From Panopea generosa (taxonomy: Eukaryota > Mollusca > Bivalvia > Adapedonta > Hiatellidae), in the NCBI GenBank assembly GCA_029582155.1, contig CM055907.1, forward strand, positions 33,353,983 to 33,417,982: a DNA stretch of 64,000 nucleotides, given 5' to 3'. The notes beneath the pieces were generated by a model, which ran no database searches, was not told the origin of the DNA, and was given only the letters and a program-made list of their open reading frames with translations. Made by a program: the position numbers and the translations under genes. Positions 46,915 through 58,599 of this stretch are shown here, one piece after another; position 1 is the stretch's first letter; each line of letters opens with the position of its first letter.

Positions 46915-49900
46915 GGTTATGCCTTAAACACTCATCTTGCAGCTGTCAGGATATAGACCATTCTACTACCATACATTATTATGTGTAAAGGTTATGCCTT
47001 ATACACTCATTTTGCAGCTGTTAGGGTGTATCCCTTCTACAATCATACATTATTATGGGTAAAAGTTATGCCTTATACACTCATTTTGCAGCTGTCAGGG
47101 TGTATCCCTTCTACTACCATACATTATTATGGGTAAAGGTTATGCCTTATATACTCATCTAGCAGCTGTCAGGGTGTATCCCTTCTACAATCATACATTA
47201 TTCTGGGTAAAGGTTATGCATAATACACTCATCTTGCAGCTGTCAGGGTGTATCCCTTCTACTATCATACATTATTATGGGTAAAGGTTATGCCTTATAC
47301 ACTCATTTTGCAGCAGTCGGGGTATAGATCCTTCTACTACCATGCATTATTATGGGTAAAGGTTATGCCTTATACACTCATCTAGTAGCTGTCAGTGTGT
47401 AGACCCTTCTACTACCATGCATTATTATGGGTAAAGGTTATGCCTTATACACTCATCTAGCAGCTGTCAGTGTGTAGACCCTTCTACTACCATGAGTTAT
47501 TCTGGGTAAAGGTTATGCCTTATACACTCATCTAGCAGCTGTCAGTGTGTATCCCATTCTACTACCATACATTATTCTGGATAAAGGTTATGCCTTATAC
47601 ACTCATCTAGCAGCTGTCAGTGTGTATCCCATTCTACTACCATACATTATTCTGGATAAAGGTTATGCCTTATACACTCATCTAACAGCTGTCAGGGTGT
47701 ATCCCATTCTACTACCATACATTATTCTGGATAAAGGTTATGCCTTATACACTCATCTAGCTGCTGTCAGGGTGTATCCCCTTCTACTACCATACATTAT
47801 TTTTGGTAAAGGTAATGCCTTATAAACTCATCTTGCAGCTCTCAAGATGTATCCCCTTCTAATTATAGATTATTCTGTGTAAAGGTTATACTCTTAACAC
47901 TCATCTAGCAGCTGTCATGGTGTATCCCCTTCTACTACCATACATTATTCTGGGTAAAGGTTATGCCTTTTACACTCATCTTGCAGCTGTCAGGGTGTAT
48001 CCCCTTCTACAACCATACATTATTCTGGATAAAGGTTATACCTTTTACACTCAACTAGCAGCTGTCAGGGTGTATCCCCTTCTACAACCATACATTATTC
48101 TTGGTAAAGGTAATGCTTTATAAAGTCATCTTGCAGCTGTCAGGGTGTATCCCCTTCTACAACCGTACATTATTCTGGATAAAGGTAATGCCTTATACAC
48201 TCATCTTGCAGCTGTCAGGGTATAGACCCTTCTAATACCATACCTTATTCTGGGTAAAGGTTACGCCTCATACACTTATCTTGCAGCTATCAGGGTGTAT
48301 CCCTTCTTCTACCATACATTATTCTGGGTAAAGATTATGCCTTATACACTCATCTAGCAGCTGTCAGGGTTTAGACCCTTCTCTTATCATACATTATTCT
48401 GGGTAAAGGTTATGCATTATACACTCATCTTGCAGCTGTCAGGGTTTATTCCCTTCTACTACTATACATTATTCTGGGTAAAGGTTATGCGTTAAACACT
48501 CATCTAGCAGTTGTCAGGGTGTATTCCCTTCTACAACCATAATATATTATTCGTGGTAAAGGTTATGCCTTATACACTCATCTAGCAGCTGTCTGGGTAT
48601 AGACCATTCTACTACTATGCATTATTCTGGTAAAACGTTATGCTTTATACACTCATCTAGCAGCTGTCAGGGTGTATCCCCTTCTACTACCATACATTAT
48701 TCAGGGTAAAGGTTATGCCTTTTACACTCATCTACCAGCTGTCAGGGTGTATCCCTTTCTACAACCATACATAATTTTGGTAAAGGTTATGCCTTATACA
48801 CTCATCTAGCAGCTGTCAGGGTGTATCCCCTTCTACTACCATACATTATTCTGGGTAAAGGTTATACCTTATACACTCATCTTGCAGCTGTCAGGGTATA
48901 TCCCTTTATACTACCATACATTATTATTGGTTAAGGTTATGCCTTATACACTAATCTTGCAGCTGTCAGTGTGTATCGCCTTCTGCTACAATACATTATT
49001 CTGGGTAAAGGTTATGCCTTATACACTCATCTTGCAGCTGTCAGGGTATAACCACTTCTACAACCACACATTATTCTGGGTAAAGGTTATTCCTTATACA
49101 CTCATCTAGCAGCTGTCAAGGTTTATCCCCTTCTGCTACCATACATTATTCTGGGTAAAGGTTATGTCTTATACACTCATCTTGCAGCTGTCAGGTTAAA
49201 GACCCTTCTACAACCATACACTATTCTGGGTCAATGTTATGCCTTATACACTCATCTTGCAGCTGTCAGGGTGTATCCCTTTCTAATACCATACATTATT
49301 CTGGGTAAAGGTTATGCCTTATACACTCATCTAGCAGCTGTCAGTGTGTATCCCATTCTACTACCATACATTACTCTGGGTAGAGGTTATGCTTTATACA
49401 CTCATCTAGCAGCTGTCAGTGTGTATCCCCTTCTACTACCATACATTATTCTGGGTAGAGGTTATGCCTAATACACTCATCTAGCAGTTGTCAGGGTATA
49501 GACCCTTCTTCTACCATACATTATTCTGGGTAAATGTTATGCTTTATACACTCATCTAGCAGCTGTCAGGGTGTATCCTCTTCTACTACCATACATTATT
49601 CTGGGTAAAGGTTATGCCTTATACACTCATCTAGCAGCTGTCAGGGTATAGACCCTTCTACTACCATACATTATTCTGGGTAAAGGTTATGCCTTATACA
49701 CTCATGTAGCAGCTGTCAGGGTGTATCCTCTTCTACTACAATACATTATTCTGGGTAAAGGTTATGCCTTATACACTCATCTAGCAGCTGTCAGGGTGTA
49801 TCCTCTTCTACTACCATACATTATTCTGGGTAAAGATTATGCCATATACACTCATCTAGCAGCTGTCAGGATGTATCCTCTTCTACTACCATACATTATT

Positions 49901-51767
49901 CTGGGTAAAGGTTATGCCATATACACTCATCTAGCAGCTGTCAGGGTGTATCCTCTTCTACTATCATACATTATTCTTGGTAAAGGTAATGCCTTATACA
50001 CTCATCTAGCAGCTGTCTGGGTATAGACCCTTCTACAACCATACATTATTCTGGGTAAAGGTTATGCCTTATACACTCATCTAGCAGCTGTCAGGGTATA
50101 GACCCTTCTACTACCATACATTATTCTGGGTAAAGGTTATGCCTTATACACTCATCTAGCAGCTGTCAGGGTGTATCCTGTTCTACTACCATACATTATT
50201 CTGGGTAAAGATTATGCCTTATACACTCATCTAGCAGCTGTCAGGATGTATCCCATTCTACTACCATACATTATTCTGGGTAAAGATTATGCCTTTTATA
50301 CTCATCTAGCAGCTGTCAGGGTTTATTCGCTTCTACTACTATACATTATTCTGGGTAAAGGTTATGCGTTAAACACTCATCTAGCAGTTGTCAGGGTGTA
50401 TTCCATTATACAACCATATATTATTCTGGGTAAAGGTTATGCCTTATACACTCATCTAGCAGCTGTCTGGGTATAGACCATTCTACTACTATGCATTATT
50501 CTGGTAAAACTTTATGCCTTATACACTCTTCTAGCAGCTGTCAGGGTGTATCCCTTCTACTACCATACATTATTCTGGGTAAAGGTTATGCCTTGTACAC
50601 TCATCTACCAGCTGTCAGGGTGTATCCCTTTCTACTACCATACATAATTTTGGTAAAGGTTATGCCTTATACACTCATCTAGCAGCTGTCAGTGTGTAGA
50701 CCCTTCTACTACCATACATTATTCTGGGTAAAGGTTATGCTTTATACACTCATCTAGCAGCTGTCAGGGTGTATCCCCTTCCACTACCATACATTATTTT
50801 GGATAAAGGTTATGCCTTATACACTCATCTAGCAGTTGTCAGGGTGTATCCCCTTCTACTACCATACATTATTCTGGGTAAAGGTTATGCTTTATACACT
50901 CATCTAGCAGCTGTCAGGGTGTTTTCCCTTCTACAACCATACATTATTCTGGGTAAAGGTTATGCTTTATACACTCATTTACCAGCTGTCAGGGTGTGTT
51001 CCCTTCTACTACCATACATTATTTTGGGTAAAGGTTATGCCTTATACACTCATCTAGCAGCTGTCAGAGTGTATTCCCTTCTACAACCATACATTATTCT
51101 GGGTAAAGGTTATGCTTTATACACTCATTTACCAGCTGTCAGGGTGTGTTCCCTTCTACTACCATACATTATTTTGGATAAAGGTTATGCCTTATACACT
51201 CATCTAGCAGTTGTCAGGGTGTATCCCCTTCTACTACCATACATTATTCTGGGTAAAGGTTATGCTTTATACACTCATCTAGCAGCTGTCAGGGTGTTTT
51301 CCCTTCTACAACCATACATTATTCTGGGTAAAGGTTATGCTTTATACACTCATTTACCAGCTGTCAGGGTGTGTTCCCTTCTACTACCATACATTATTTT
51401 GGGTAAAGGTTATGCCTTATACACTCATCTAGCAGCTGTCAGGGTGTATTCCCTTCTACTACCATACATTATTTTGGGTAAAGGTTGTGCCTTATACACT
51501 CATTTAGCAGCTGTCAGAGTGTATTCCCTTCTACTACCATACATTATTTTAGGTAAAGGTTGTGCCTTATACACTCATCTAGCAGCTGTCAGAGTGTATT
51601 CCCTTCTACTACCATACATTATTTTGGGTAAAGGTTGTGCCTTATACACTCATTTACCAGCTGTCAGAGTGTATTCCCTTCTACTACCATACATTATTTT
51701 AGGTAAAGGTTGTGCCTTATACACTCATCTAGCAGCTGTCAGAGTGTATTCCCTATTACTACCATAC
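46915..51767. repeat. 74-75-bp minisatellite starting at the 51.8-kb exon's donor
   Basis: About 65 copies of a unit with 'cttctactaccatacattat', 'tctgggtaaaggttatgcct', 'tatacactcatctagcag' and 'ctgtcagggtgtatcc'. On the minus strand each unit contains GTATGGTAGTAGAAGGGA, the same bases as the first bases of the intron at 51,767 (GTATGGTAGTAATAGGGA). 75-bp units keep plus-strand frames open (up to 334 codons, 25-residue repeat); I regard these as artefacts. A block of five units (about 376 bp) is duplicated at 50.8-51.5 kb. Confidence 0.95.
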
Positions 51768-51942
51768 CTCTAGCTGGACACTCAGGCGGCAAGCTGTTAC
51801 TCTTCACGAGTATTTTCTGACATATTGGAGTCCTCAGTTTGACTGTGGAGGGTTTTCCCTGTACACCCCACTTTGTTACAGCACTCACACGGATAGTATA
51901 TTGACATTCGTACTGTAAATCATAAACTTCAAACCGAGTCAC
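51768..51942 (-). CDS. ANOS1: Anosmin-like gene, exon: end of FN3-3
   Basis: Minus strand; acceptor TTAATTTCAG to 51,943, donor AGAG/GTATGG at 51,768/51,767; phase 0 in, 1 out; 58 complete codons. FEVYDLQYECQYTIRVSAVT has the FN3 L.y...Y.+RV.AV pattern with a Cys in the F strand. It is followed by KLRTPICQKI and later PPECPAR. The spacing of these cysteines (Y-C-Q-Y, TP-x-C, then a Cys 16 residues on) is what I recall for the third FN3 domain of anosmin-1 (CKY, TPPC, GC) and is unusual for FN3 domains in general. This is the best single piece of evidence for the family. Confidence 0.88.
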
Positions 51943-52833
51943 CTGAAATTAAAAGACATGGATTCGTAGTTTTAAGATTTTGTTTTCAAATTTTTTTATA
52001 TATTAAAGTAGTTAAATTAGCAGACACATTTTTACTGCCTAGAAATTATCTATGAAGTATAAGTGTCTGACCTTAACCTCAATCAAGTTTTTATTCATTC
52101 AAACATATTCATTTTACTTCGATTGTGAAACAATTACTACAACTCAGACAAATCATGCTTGAATTTTCCTGGGTACAACCAGTACTAAGCATATGCTCAA
52201 AAGGTGTCTTGCTAAAGGACACCACACATAGCAATGGCAGAGGATCGTACCTACAACACTCTGATCATGGGTTCAGTGCTTTTCCTCTGTTATTTCAAAA
52301 TGTGTCAAGTGGTTTACAAGACATGGAGCGGAAACAAAGTTTCTGTATGTATTTCTGACCTTTAACCCTTAAGTGTATCTTAAATTTTTAGTTAAGGACC
52401 CGAGCCTTGCATGCAGCACATTGTCTGATTATGGTGAACACTTGTGCCATGTTTTTTCAAAATCTGTCAAGTGGTTTACAACAGCTGGAGCGGACACAAA
52501 TTTTTTTAACTTATTTCTGATCTTTAACTTCTAAGTATGATCTTGACCTTTGAGTTACGGACCCGAATCTTGCAGGCAACACATCTCTTATTATAGTGAA
52601 CATTTATGCCATGTTTTTTAAAATGTGTCAAGTGGTTTACAAGATATGGAATGGACACCAAAGATTTTGTACCTAATTTTTACCTTTAACTTTTAAGTGT
52701 GACCATGACCTTTGAGCTAGGGGTTGTCTGATTATGGTGAACATTTGTGCCATGTTACTTTAAGAATGAGAAAGTTATAGCTCAGACAAGATCGAAAAAA
52801 TGGTCATATAATAATGAACACATAATAACTTAC
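51943..52833. mobile_element. Intron with SINE-like and 'tgacctt' dispersed repeats
   Basis: 52,105-52,265 is a copy of the SINE-like family ('ttttacttcgattgtgaaac', 'gtacaaccagtactaagca', 'caatggcagagg'). 52,350-52,760 holds about two diverged copies of a repeat with 'tgaccatgacctttgagcta', 'atttgtgccatgtt' and 'caagtggtttacaaga'. No other exon is seen. Confidence 0.6.
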
Positions 52834-52931
52834 ATCTGAGGTTGCTGAATTAGATATTTTTTCTGCATAATCCTGGTCACATGAGTGGGGTGACCAGTAA
52901 ATCATGAAACTCTTTACGATCTCCAGGAAAT
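52834..52931 (-). CDS. ANOS1: Anosmin-like gene, exon: middle of FN3-3
   Basis: Minus strand; acceptor GTTTGTAG to 52,932, donor GAT/GTAAGT at 52,834/52,833; phase 1 in, 0 out; 32 complete codons. With the G from the 53.5-kb exon it starts D, FLEIVKSFMIYWSPHSCDQD. This is the C strand of the FN3 domain (Y.+YW.P) with a Cys seven residues after the Tyr, matching the W.P.AC pattern of the third anosmin FN3 domain. Too short for standard gene-finding cut-offs; accepted because of its phase and domain fit. Confidence 0.82.
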
Positions 52932-53523
52932 CTACAAACAGAGATTTATTCATTATAGCAGAACACACTCACCATATAGAATAACTACAATTTGTAAATA
53001 GCCATACACAATATATTTTACAATAAAATATAATATTTGGGATTGAAAAGTTGATAAATAAAAGTATACATAGAGTATTTTGCCACAGCTGACCCAGTGA
53101 GGCCAGTGAAGATAAAGACAAGAGGGCCAGTACACAGGACAAAACTTAGCCACATTCTGCCCTAGCTGTAGGAAAATAAAATATTTTGTAAAATTGAAAA
53201 GACTGGAGGTGAGTATATTTAAGTCCTGGTTTATGTTGTGGTATATCACTGGTGTGAAGGTAGTCTATCCAAGTCCTTGATGTCTCTCCAATCACGACTG
53301 TTCAACCCCCTGAAAAAGCATGATGGAACTCCATGCCTGTCCCACAGTCCATTGCTGTTTAACACTTACCAAACTGTAACTTCATTTAATTATCCCTGAA
53401 GCAACTGACCAATCAACATGTTCAAATCTCATTGCTATGTAACAGACCCAAACCTGAGTACTGGGTTGTATCTGGGTTGTATCTGGGTTGTATATAGTCT
53501 GGTGTGAGGTTACCTACCTTTAC

Positions 53524-53646
53524 CAACCTTCCATGTGAGCAGTGCCTTCAGTGAGCCTTTGTTAAAGTAGGGCAAATTATCCACCACTTCTAGTTTCTCC
53601 ACCTGAATAATTTCTGCATAAACGGATATCACAGATTCCTGATTGT
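53524..53646 (-). CDS. ANOS1: Anosmin-like gene, exon: start of FN3-3
   Basis: Minus strand; acceptor CTACTTGCAG to 53,647, donor GGTTG/GTAAAG at 53,524/53,523; phase 1 in and out; 40 complete codons. It encodes a linker (NQESVISVYAEIIQ), then VEKLEVVDNLPYF and GSLKALLTWKV. The order LEV, a Tyr/Phe-containing turn, G.L.A.+.W matches the start of the third FN3 domain of anosmin-1 as I remember it. A second donor GTAGGT lies exactly six bases further on; its use would insert Gly-Lys without changing frame. Confidence 0.85.
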
Positions 53647-53689
53647 CTGCAAGTAGATTAGAAATCTTGTATTTAATACAGATAGTATC

Positions 53690-53850
53690 CGATAATATTC
53701 ACTTCAAATGTTTTTGTTTGTGAAACAAATAAAGACAAATCACACTCAAAGTGTTTTTGGGTAGAACCAGCACTAAGCATATGTGGATACAGTGTCTTGC
53801 TCAAGAACACTACACACAGCCGCGGCGGTCTTTGGTCTGGTGCTCTGCTC
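53690..53850 (+). mobile_element. SINE-like dispersed repeat copy
   Basis: 'aagacaaatcacactcaaag', 'tgtttttgggtagaaccag', 'actaagcatatgtgga' and 'cttgctcaagaacac' match the copies at 52.1 and 6.1 kb. It lies in the intron before the 53.6-kb exon. Confidence 0.65.
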
Positions 53851-54919
53851 TGAACATACTCCACAATTCATATCAAATTATGATAATTATAATCAGCAGT
53901 CTTATTTTTTTATGAAGACCTTACCATAATACCTATGTAAAAATAAAACATTTATCCATGTAGCCATAGTTTGTCTGTTTATTCTTGGTCCACCTTTATG
54001 TTACTTCAAATTGTATCTTTGAGTTTTGGTTACTTCATGTTTTTAGCTACTGTCATTATTCAATATCTGATGTGATTGTTTTTGTTTCTTTATACAGATT
54101 CAGCTGCTTAAATTAATGTTAGCAGAATTGTACACAAGAGGAGCTTTTGTTGTTTATTGTAACCTGTATTTGGGCTACATAATTATAATAAATTTTGTAT
54201 TGCCCACTTTATCCTAATTTATCCTGAAACGTTTATTTATAGATAATATTATGAAACTAGCTAAATAAATCTCATTAGAATAAACGATTGCAACTATAAT
54301 GATATGAATTATATTGACAAATTATAAATTTACACATTTAAATCACCCCAAAATAAACTTATTCCCTCTCGCAGATAAACAATCCTAAAATATTAATTAT
54401 CAAGATCAAATAGGTTGACATTAATAATTAGGCATTACATATTTCATAACCGATAAGAATTACCTCTGCATACCAGATAAATAAGGACATCTGCCGATTT
54501 ACTGGTTTGATATAGAATTCATACACTTAACTAGTTCTCAGATGTAATTAATCAAGGCATTTCCTTAAATTGATCAATTAAATGTTTAGTGTCATTTTAT
54601 GCCATCGAGTGCTAATAGACGATCAGTTAACATAACCACTCCTTCCTGGAATCCTGACAGGTTAACCAGTAATCCAGCACACCCATCTCCACAAGTGTGG
54701 CCCCTGGATTGATAGCTGTTAATTTCAACTAATAGGCTTCACTCAAGAAATCTTTGATAATTTAGAATTTGGAACACAAACTGTTCTCATAATAATGTAC
54801 TTCATTAAGCAATCAGTAAAGTTGATCATACCCTCCTAACTTATATACAGTCATGTATACTTCTTTGCTGATGACACTGGAATTCAATGCAGATAAATGT
54901 GAAGTCATAAGAATAACAA

Positions 54920-55560
54920 CAAGAGCTGTCAGAGGGATAGCGTGCTCGACTATTCAAATATTTGTCAATCAAAGCAAATAAGAATTATCTAACTTACAAA
55001 ATTGACAAAATTGATTGGTTTTATAACTGCAATATCTTGTATGAAGTTTCAATCAAATACATGCAGTGACTGCTGAGTTATAAAATTTCTAAGTAAAACA
55101 AAGGCCCTAATTTGCAAAAAACATCTGGCAAGAGTTATCCTACTTGATTAGTTTAGTTGGTTTCATGATTACAAAGCAAGGACAATAATTTACATTATAT
55201 TTAAGCAAGAGTTATCTAACTCAGTTTTTGTAGTAGGGCTGATGACTAGAAAGACGTGTGTAAAGTTTCAATCAAATACATGTAATGGTTACTGAGATTT
55301 GGACTTCATGGTACTTGCATGCAAAACTTTAACCAGATTTTCTAAGTAAAACAAGGGCAATAATTTGCATTATATTCATTCACAAGTTATCTAACTGTAG
55401 TAGGGTTGATCACAAGGAAGACATGTGTAAAGTTTCAAGTCAATGCATGCAATGGTTACTGAGATACGGATTTGCATGCAAAATTTTAACAAAGGTGTGA
55501 TGCCGACGCTTGGGTGAGTACAACAGCTCTCTTTATTCTCTGAACAGTTGAGCTAAAACC
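54920..55560 (+). mobile_element. Non-autonomous dispersed element with inverted ends
   Basis: It starts 'caagagctgtcagaggga', 'gcgtgctcgactattc' and ends 'gtacaacagctctctttatt', 'tgaacagttgagctaaaa', so the ends are roughly inverted copies (agagctgt/acagctct; gctcgactattc/gaacagttgagc). Inside are repeats of 'caataatttgcatta' and 'tgtaaagtttcaa'. No coding capacity. Confidence 0.6.
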
Positions 55561-56159
55561 GAAAACCCATGTATGAATTACATAATACAGAACTTAAAAC
55601 AACAAAAATGCATTTTAACTTTTCAACACACACTGACAAATTGTAACATCAAATGCAAACAAAACTCTAAAACTTATAAATAAAACGAAACATACAAAAA
55701 ATAATAAAAAGATAAAAGAAACAGTCTACAACACTTATGTAAGACCACAGTTAGGATACTGCTCCTCTATGTGACACCCCGGCTATAGACACAAACATAC
55801 AAAAAGATTGACTTATTGATTGAATGTTTAGCGTCATTTTCATGCCATTGAGGACAGTTTTCTGGGATCCTGAAAGGTTAACCAATAGTCAAGCTCACCC
55901 CATTTCCGCAAGTAACTGATAAATTTCCCACTTGAATCAGTGGTGAGAGACAAATGATAATGAGACACCGACTGAGCTAATGGGGCTGGCAAAATAGAAA
56001 GAGTACAGACAGAGGGCAGCAGCCAGATATATATCAAATAATTGTGTTTTTACAAGTACCAAAATGTTTCAAATTGTAAACTGGCAAACCCTCCATCAAA
56101 GAAGAATAAATTAATCACTTATCTTGTTCTATAAAATATCACACAACCTGGTTACTCTA

Positions 56160-56474
56160 CACAGGTAAAAATGCCACTTATGTTTAACATATGTTTTGTC
56201 GAACATAACGTATGTTTTACATGCGTTTTGGTTAACAGACGTTTTAAAACATACGTTTAACATACGTAAAGAAACATATGATAATCAGAAACGTACGTTA
56301 AACATACGTTTACAGAAACATATGTTAAACGCATGTCCAGAAACGTATGTTAAACGCATGTCCAGAAACGTATGTTAAACGTGCGTGGTACTATTTATAT
56401 GTAAACGTATGTTTTGGCACGTACGTTTAACATACGTTTAACGTACGTTTACATGCGTGGCATTTTTACCTGTG
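56160..56474. mobile_element. 315-bp MITE with TA target duplication
   Basis: Perfect 18-bp terminal inverted repeats CACAGGTAAAAATGCCAC, extended by ATG two bases further in, are flanked on both sides by TA (56,158-56,159 and 56,475-56,476), as for Tc1/mariner-type insertions. The interior consists of ACGTA-rich, self-complementary motifs ('aaacgtatgttaaacg', 'catacgtttaacatacgt') and two copies of a 25-bp unit with 'cgtatgttaaacgcatgtcc'. No open frame. Confidence 0.88.
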
Positions 56475-57545
56475 TAGATCACTACCATCATAGTCAAATA
56501 AAAAATCTAAACTTTCATATTCCTTTTTTTCAACCCTCTTTTTCCCTAAAACAATCAGAAATTTGGAATAGCATCCCTTATTAATTGCATGTCCTGTTAA
56601 GGTCAGTACTGCCAGTACAGCTGGCCTGGCAACAGTAACATTTTAAACAAACCCTGTTTTCAATATTAGTAATGTAGTAAGTTGTTTTTAAATGAAAATA
56701 CATGTAAACTTTGTTATTTTTGAACCATATTTCATTCTTTATATTTATTTTTGCTGTTCCGACAGTGCCTCCCAGTAATAATCAGAAAGTGATTGTTGGG
56801 GGTACCATGTAGATGAAGATAGACAGAACGCTACCACCTTGATGTGCACTCCTCACAGATATTGATGTTTTGTGATTGTCAGATAGAAATAAACAAAGCA
56901 CTACAGTTAATCACATTAAAGGAAACATCTCTTACTTTATTTATGAAAATCCAACTTGTCATTTCAGAGTAACAGTGGATGCAAAATTAGATTTTTTTAC
57001 ATTTACTTTAAGTTGTAGAGGCCATCTTAGATTTCAAACAACCTAATTTTCCTTACAGTCCAATAAGATAGAACGACTTGTTATAATTACAACATTCTTG
57101 TAAAATCCGATGATAAACAAACTAGTAGGTTTGAAAGAGCTGAACTCACAAACAATAGTAAGCAGACAGAGATAGACAAAAGCAGAGTGGCCAGAGGTCT
57201 GCTGATCTTTCATCAATAGAGTTATTAATTACAAGGGCTTCAAAAGAATATCCAGCTATATTTCTATATAAACAGCACTTACAGTTTTTGTTTATCTTAA
57301 ATGAAAAAAAAATGTTATTCAATATAAAACTTATAAAATCATTAAATGTTTGCATAATTCAATAGTAATTTACTTAATGTATGAAATCCAAGGAAAAAAT
57401 CAAGGATTAGAAAAAATAAAAATTGTTATAATTTAATTATTGACTTAGTCAATGTTTAATTCATGTTTGAGATTGTATTAGTTACCAAGGTAACAAAAAT
57501 CTATTAGTACTGGAAACATTAATAAATCCCATGCCTTGTGATTAC

Positions 57546-57602
57546 CTTCCATTGCTCTATCATCTACAAGTGTAGCAAACAATCCTTCTATATCATTAGT
57601 AT
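57546..57602 (-). CDS. ANOS1: Anosmin-like gene, short linker exon between FN3-2 and FN3-3
   Basis: Minus strand; acceptor GCCTATTTTAG to 57,603, donor GGAAG/GTAATC at 57,546/57,545; phase 1 in and out; 18 complete codons. It encodes an acidic linker, TNDIEGLFATLVDDRAME. A linker region also separates these two domains in vertebrate anosmin-1, though there it is basic. The call rests on splice signals, phase and position between the domain exons. Being symmetric (phase 1-1, 57 bp), it could be skipped without changing the frame. Confidence 0.62.
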
Positions 57603-58437
57603 CTAAAATAGGCAAATGTCAGAACATGCACTGGTGAACAATGCACTTATACAACTGATATTGCATGAAATATGAAATCTACTTCAAACTTATCGTTAGT
57701 CTACATTGAAAATGTCGAACTTACATTTTGGGTATTTTCGGGAATTTACTTTAAAATGTGCAGTTGTTTATATATTAAACAATAAAGTTAATATCCAATC
57801 AGAACAAGTGATTTTTACCATATGAACAGGTGTAAAATGCTGAACAACATTTTTTTACTAAAATGCCGAAGTAGTTAAAAAATGTTCAGAACTATTTTCA
57901 TAAAAAAGCACATTAAAACTGCATAGAGTGCTCTGCTGTAAAAAATGAATACAATGTATTGTTGGAATACTTTTATTTTTTTTAAATACAAGTTATTAGG
58001 TCTGTAATTATCAAAATATTAGACAATTATATTTTTGTTCCATCTGTAAAGTTTGTATTTTTCTAGTTCGCCACTCTGAATGGAAACCAACATTATATGT
58101 TTGAACGGGGACACTCAAAATCCCCATGACTCAAAAATGGCCTAGTCGTCAAAAATCCCCTTGACAGATAATAGGGTGGTCAAAATCCCCAAGGTCAAAA
58201 CAGAGGGGTATTCAAAATCCCCTCAATGGGAAGTAAACATCTCCTTCTTGTAGATATATTACAACAACAAAGATGCCCATGCCAGAGTCATGACAATAAC
58301 TCTAAATTAATAGTTGATAAAAACCTATGTTTTCCATCAAACTATACATATACAATGTTACCTAATTTTAGAAACCCTTCAAATATATTTTTACAATATT
58401 ATTATTGTGATGTTTAATTGTTGGAATATGAGATTAC
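57603..58437. other. Intron with a short spaced-repeat patch
   Basis: At 58,110-58,230 the motif 'tcaaaatcccc' (or with one change) occurs about five times at irregular 20-35-bp intervals. The rest is AT-rich and no exon is seen. Confidence 0.5.
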
Positions 58438-58528
58438 CTTGATGTCCTGGCGGAGCATAGGTGGTTATGTATTTGGATACTTTATTGCTCTGAAGTTGTC
58501 TATTACCATGCTGTATGATTGCCTTTAT
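58438..58528 (-). CDS. ANOS1: Anosmin-like gene, exon: end of FN3-2
   Basis: Minus strand; acceptor ATTTTTGCAG to 58,529, donor CAAG/GTAATC at 58,438/58,437; phase 0 in, 1 out; 30 complete codons. Joined to the exon at 59.9 kb it continues YHIQ with IKAIIQHGNRQLQSNKVSKY and then ITTYAPPG: the F and G strands of an FN3 domain. The RxLxxxKV stretch before a T-rich strand end resembles the second FN3 domain of anosmin-1. Confidence 0.83.
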
Positions 58529-58599
58529 CTGCAAAAATGTATGCAACATGATTAGAGGCATCAAAACTACCATATTCCCCCATATAAACGCTCTCAAAC

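Larger units (their letters stand above)
53851..57545. other. Large intron with several dispersed elements
   Basis: Contains two copies of one dispersed repeat (54,570-54,720 and 55,815-55,975, shared 'tttagtgtcattt'/'tttagcgtcatttt', 'tcctgacaggttaaccag'/'tcctgaaaggttaaccaa', 'ccacaagt'/'ccgcaagt'), the element at 54,920-55,560, and the MITE at 56,160-56,474. The rest is AT-rich and no exon is supported. Confidence 0.55.

Noticed and set aside
50769..51773. Plus-strand 334-codon open frame with 25-residue repeats
   Set aside because: It follows the 75-bp DNA repeat exactly and lies antisense in an anosmin intron; the frame is open only because 75 is a multiple of 3.
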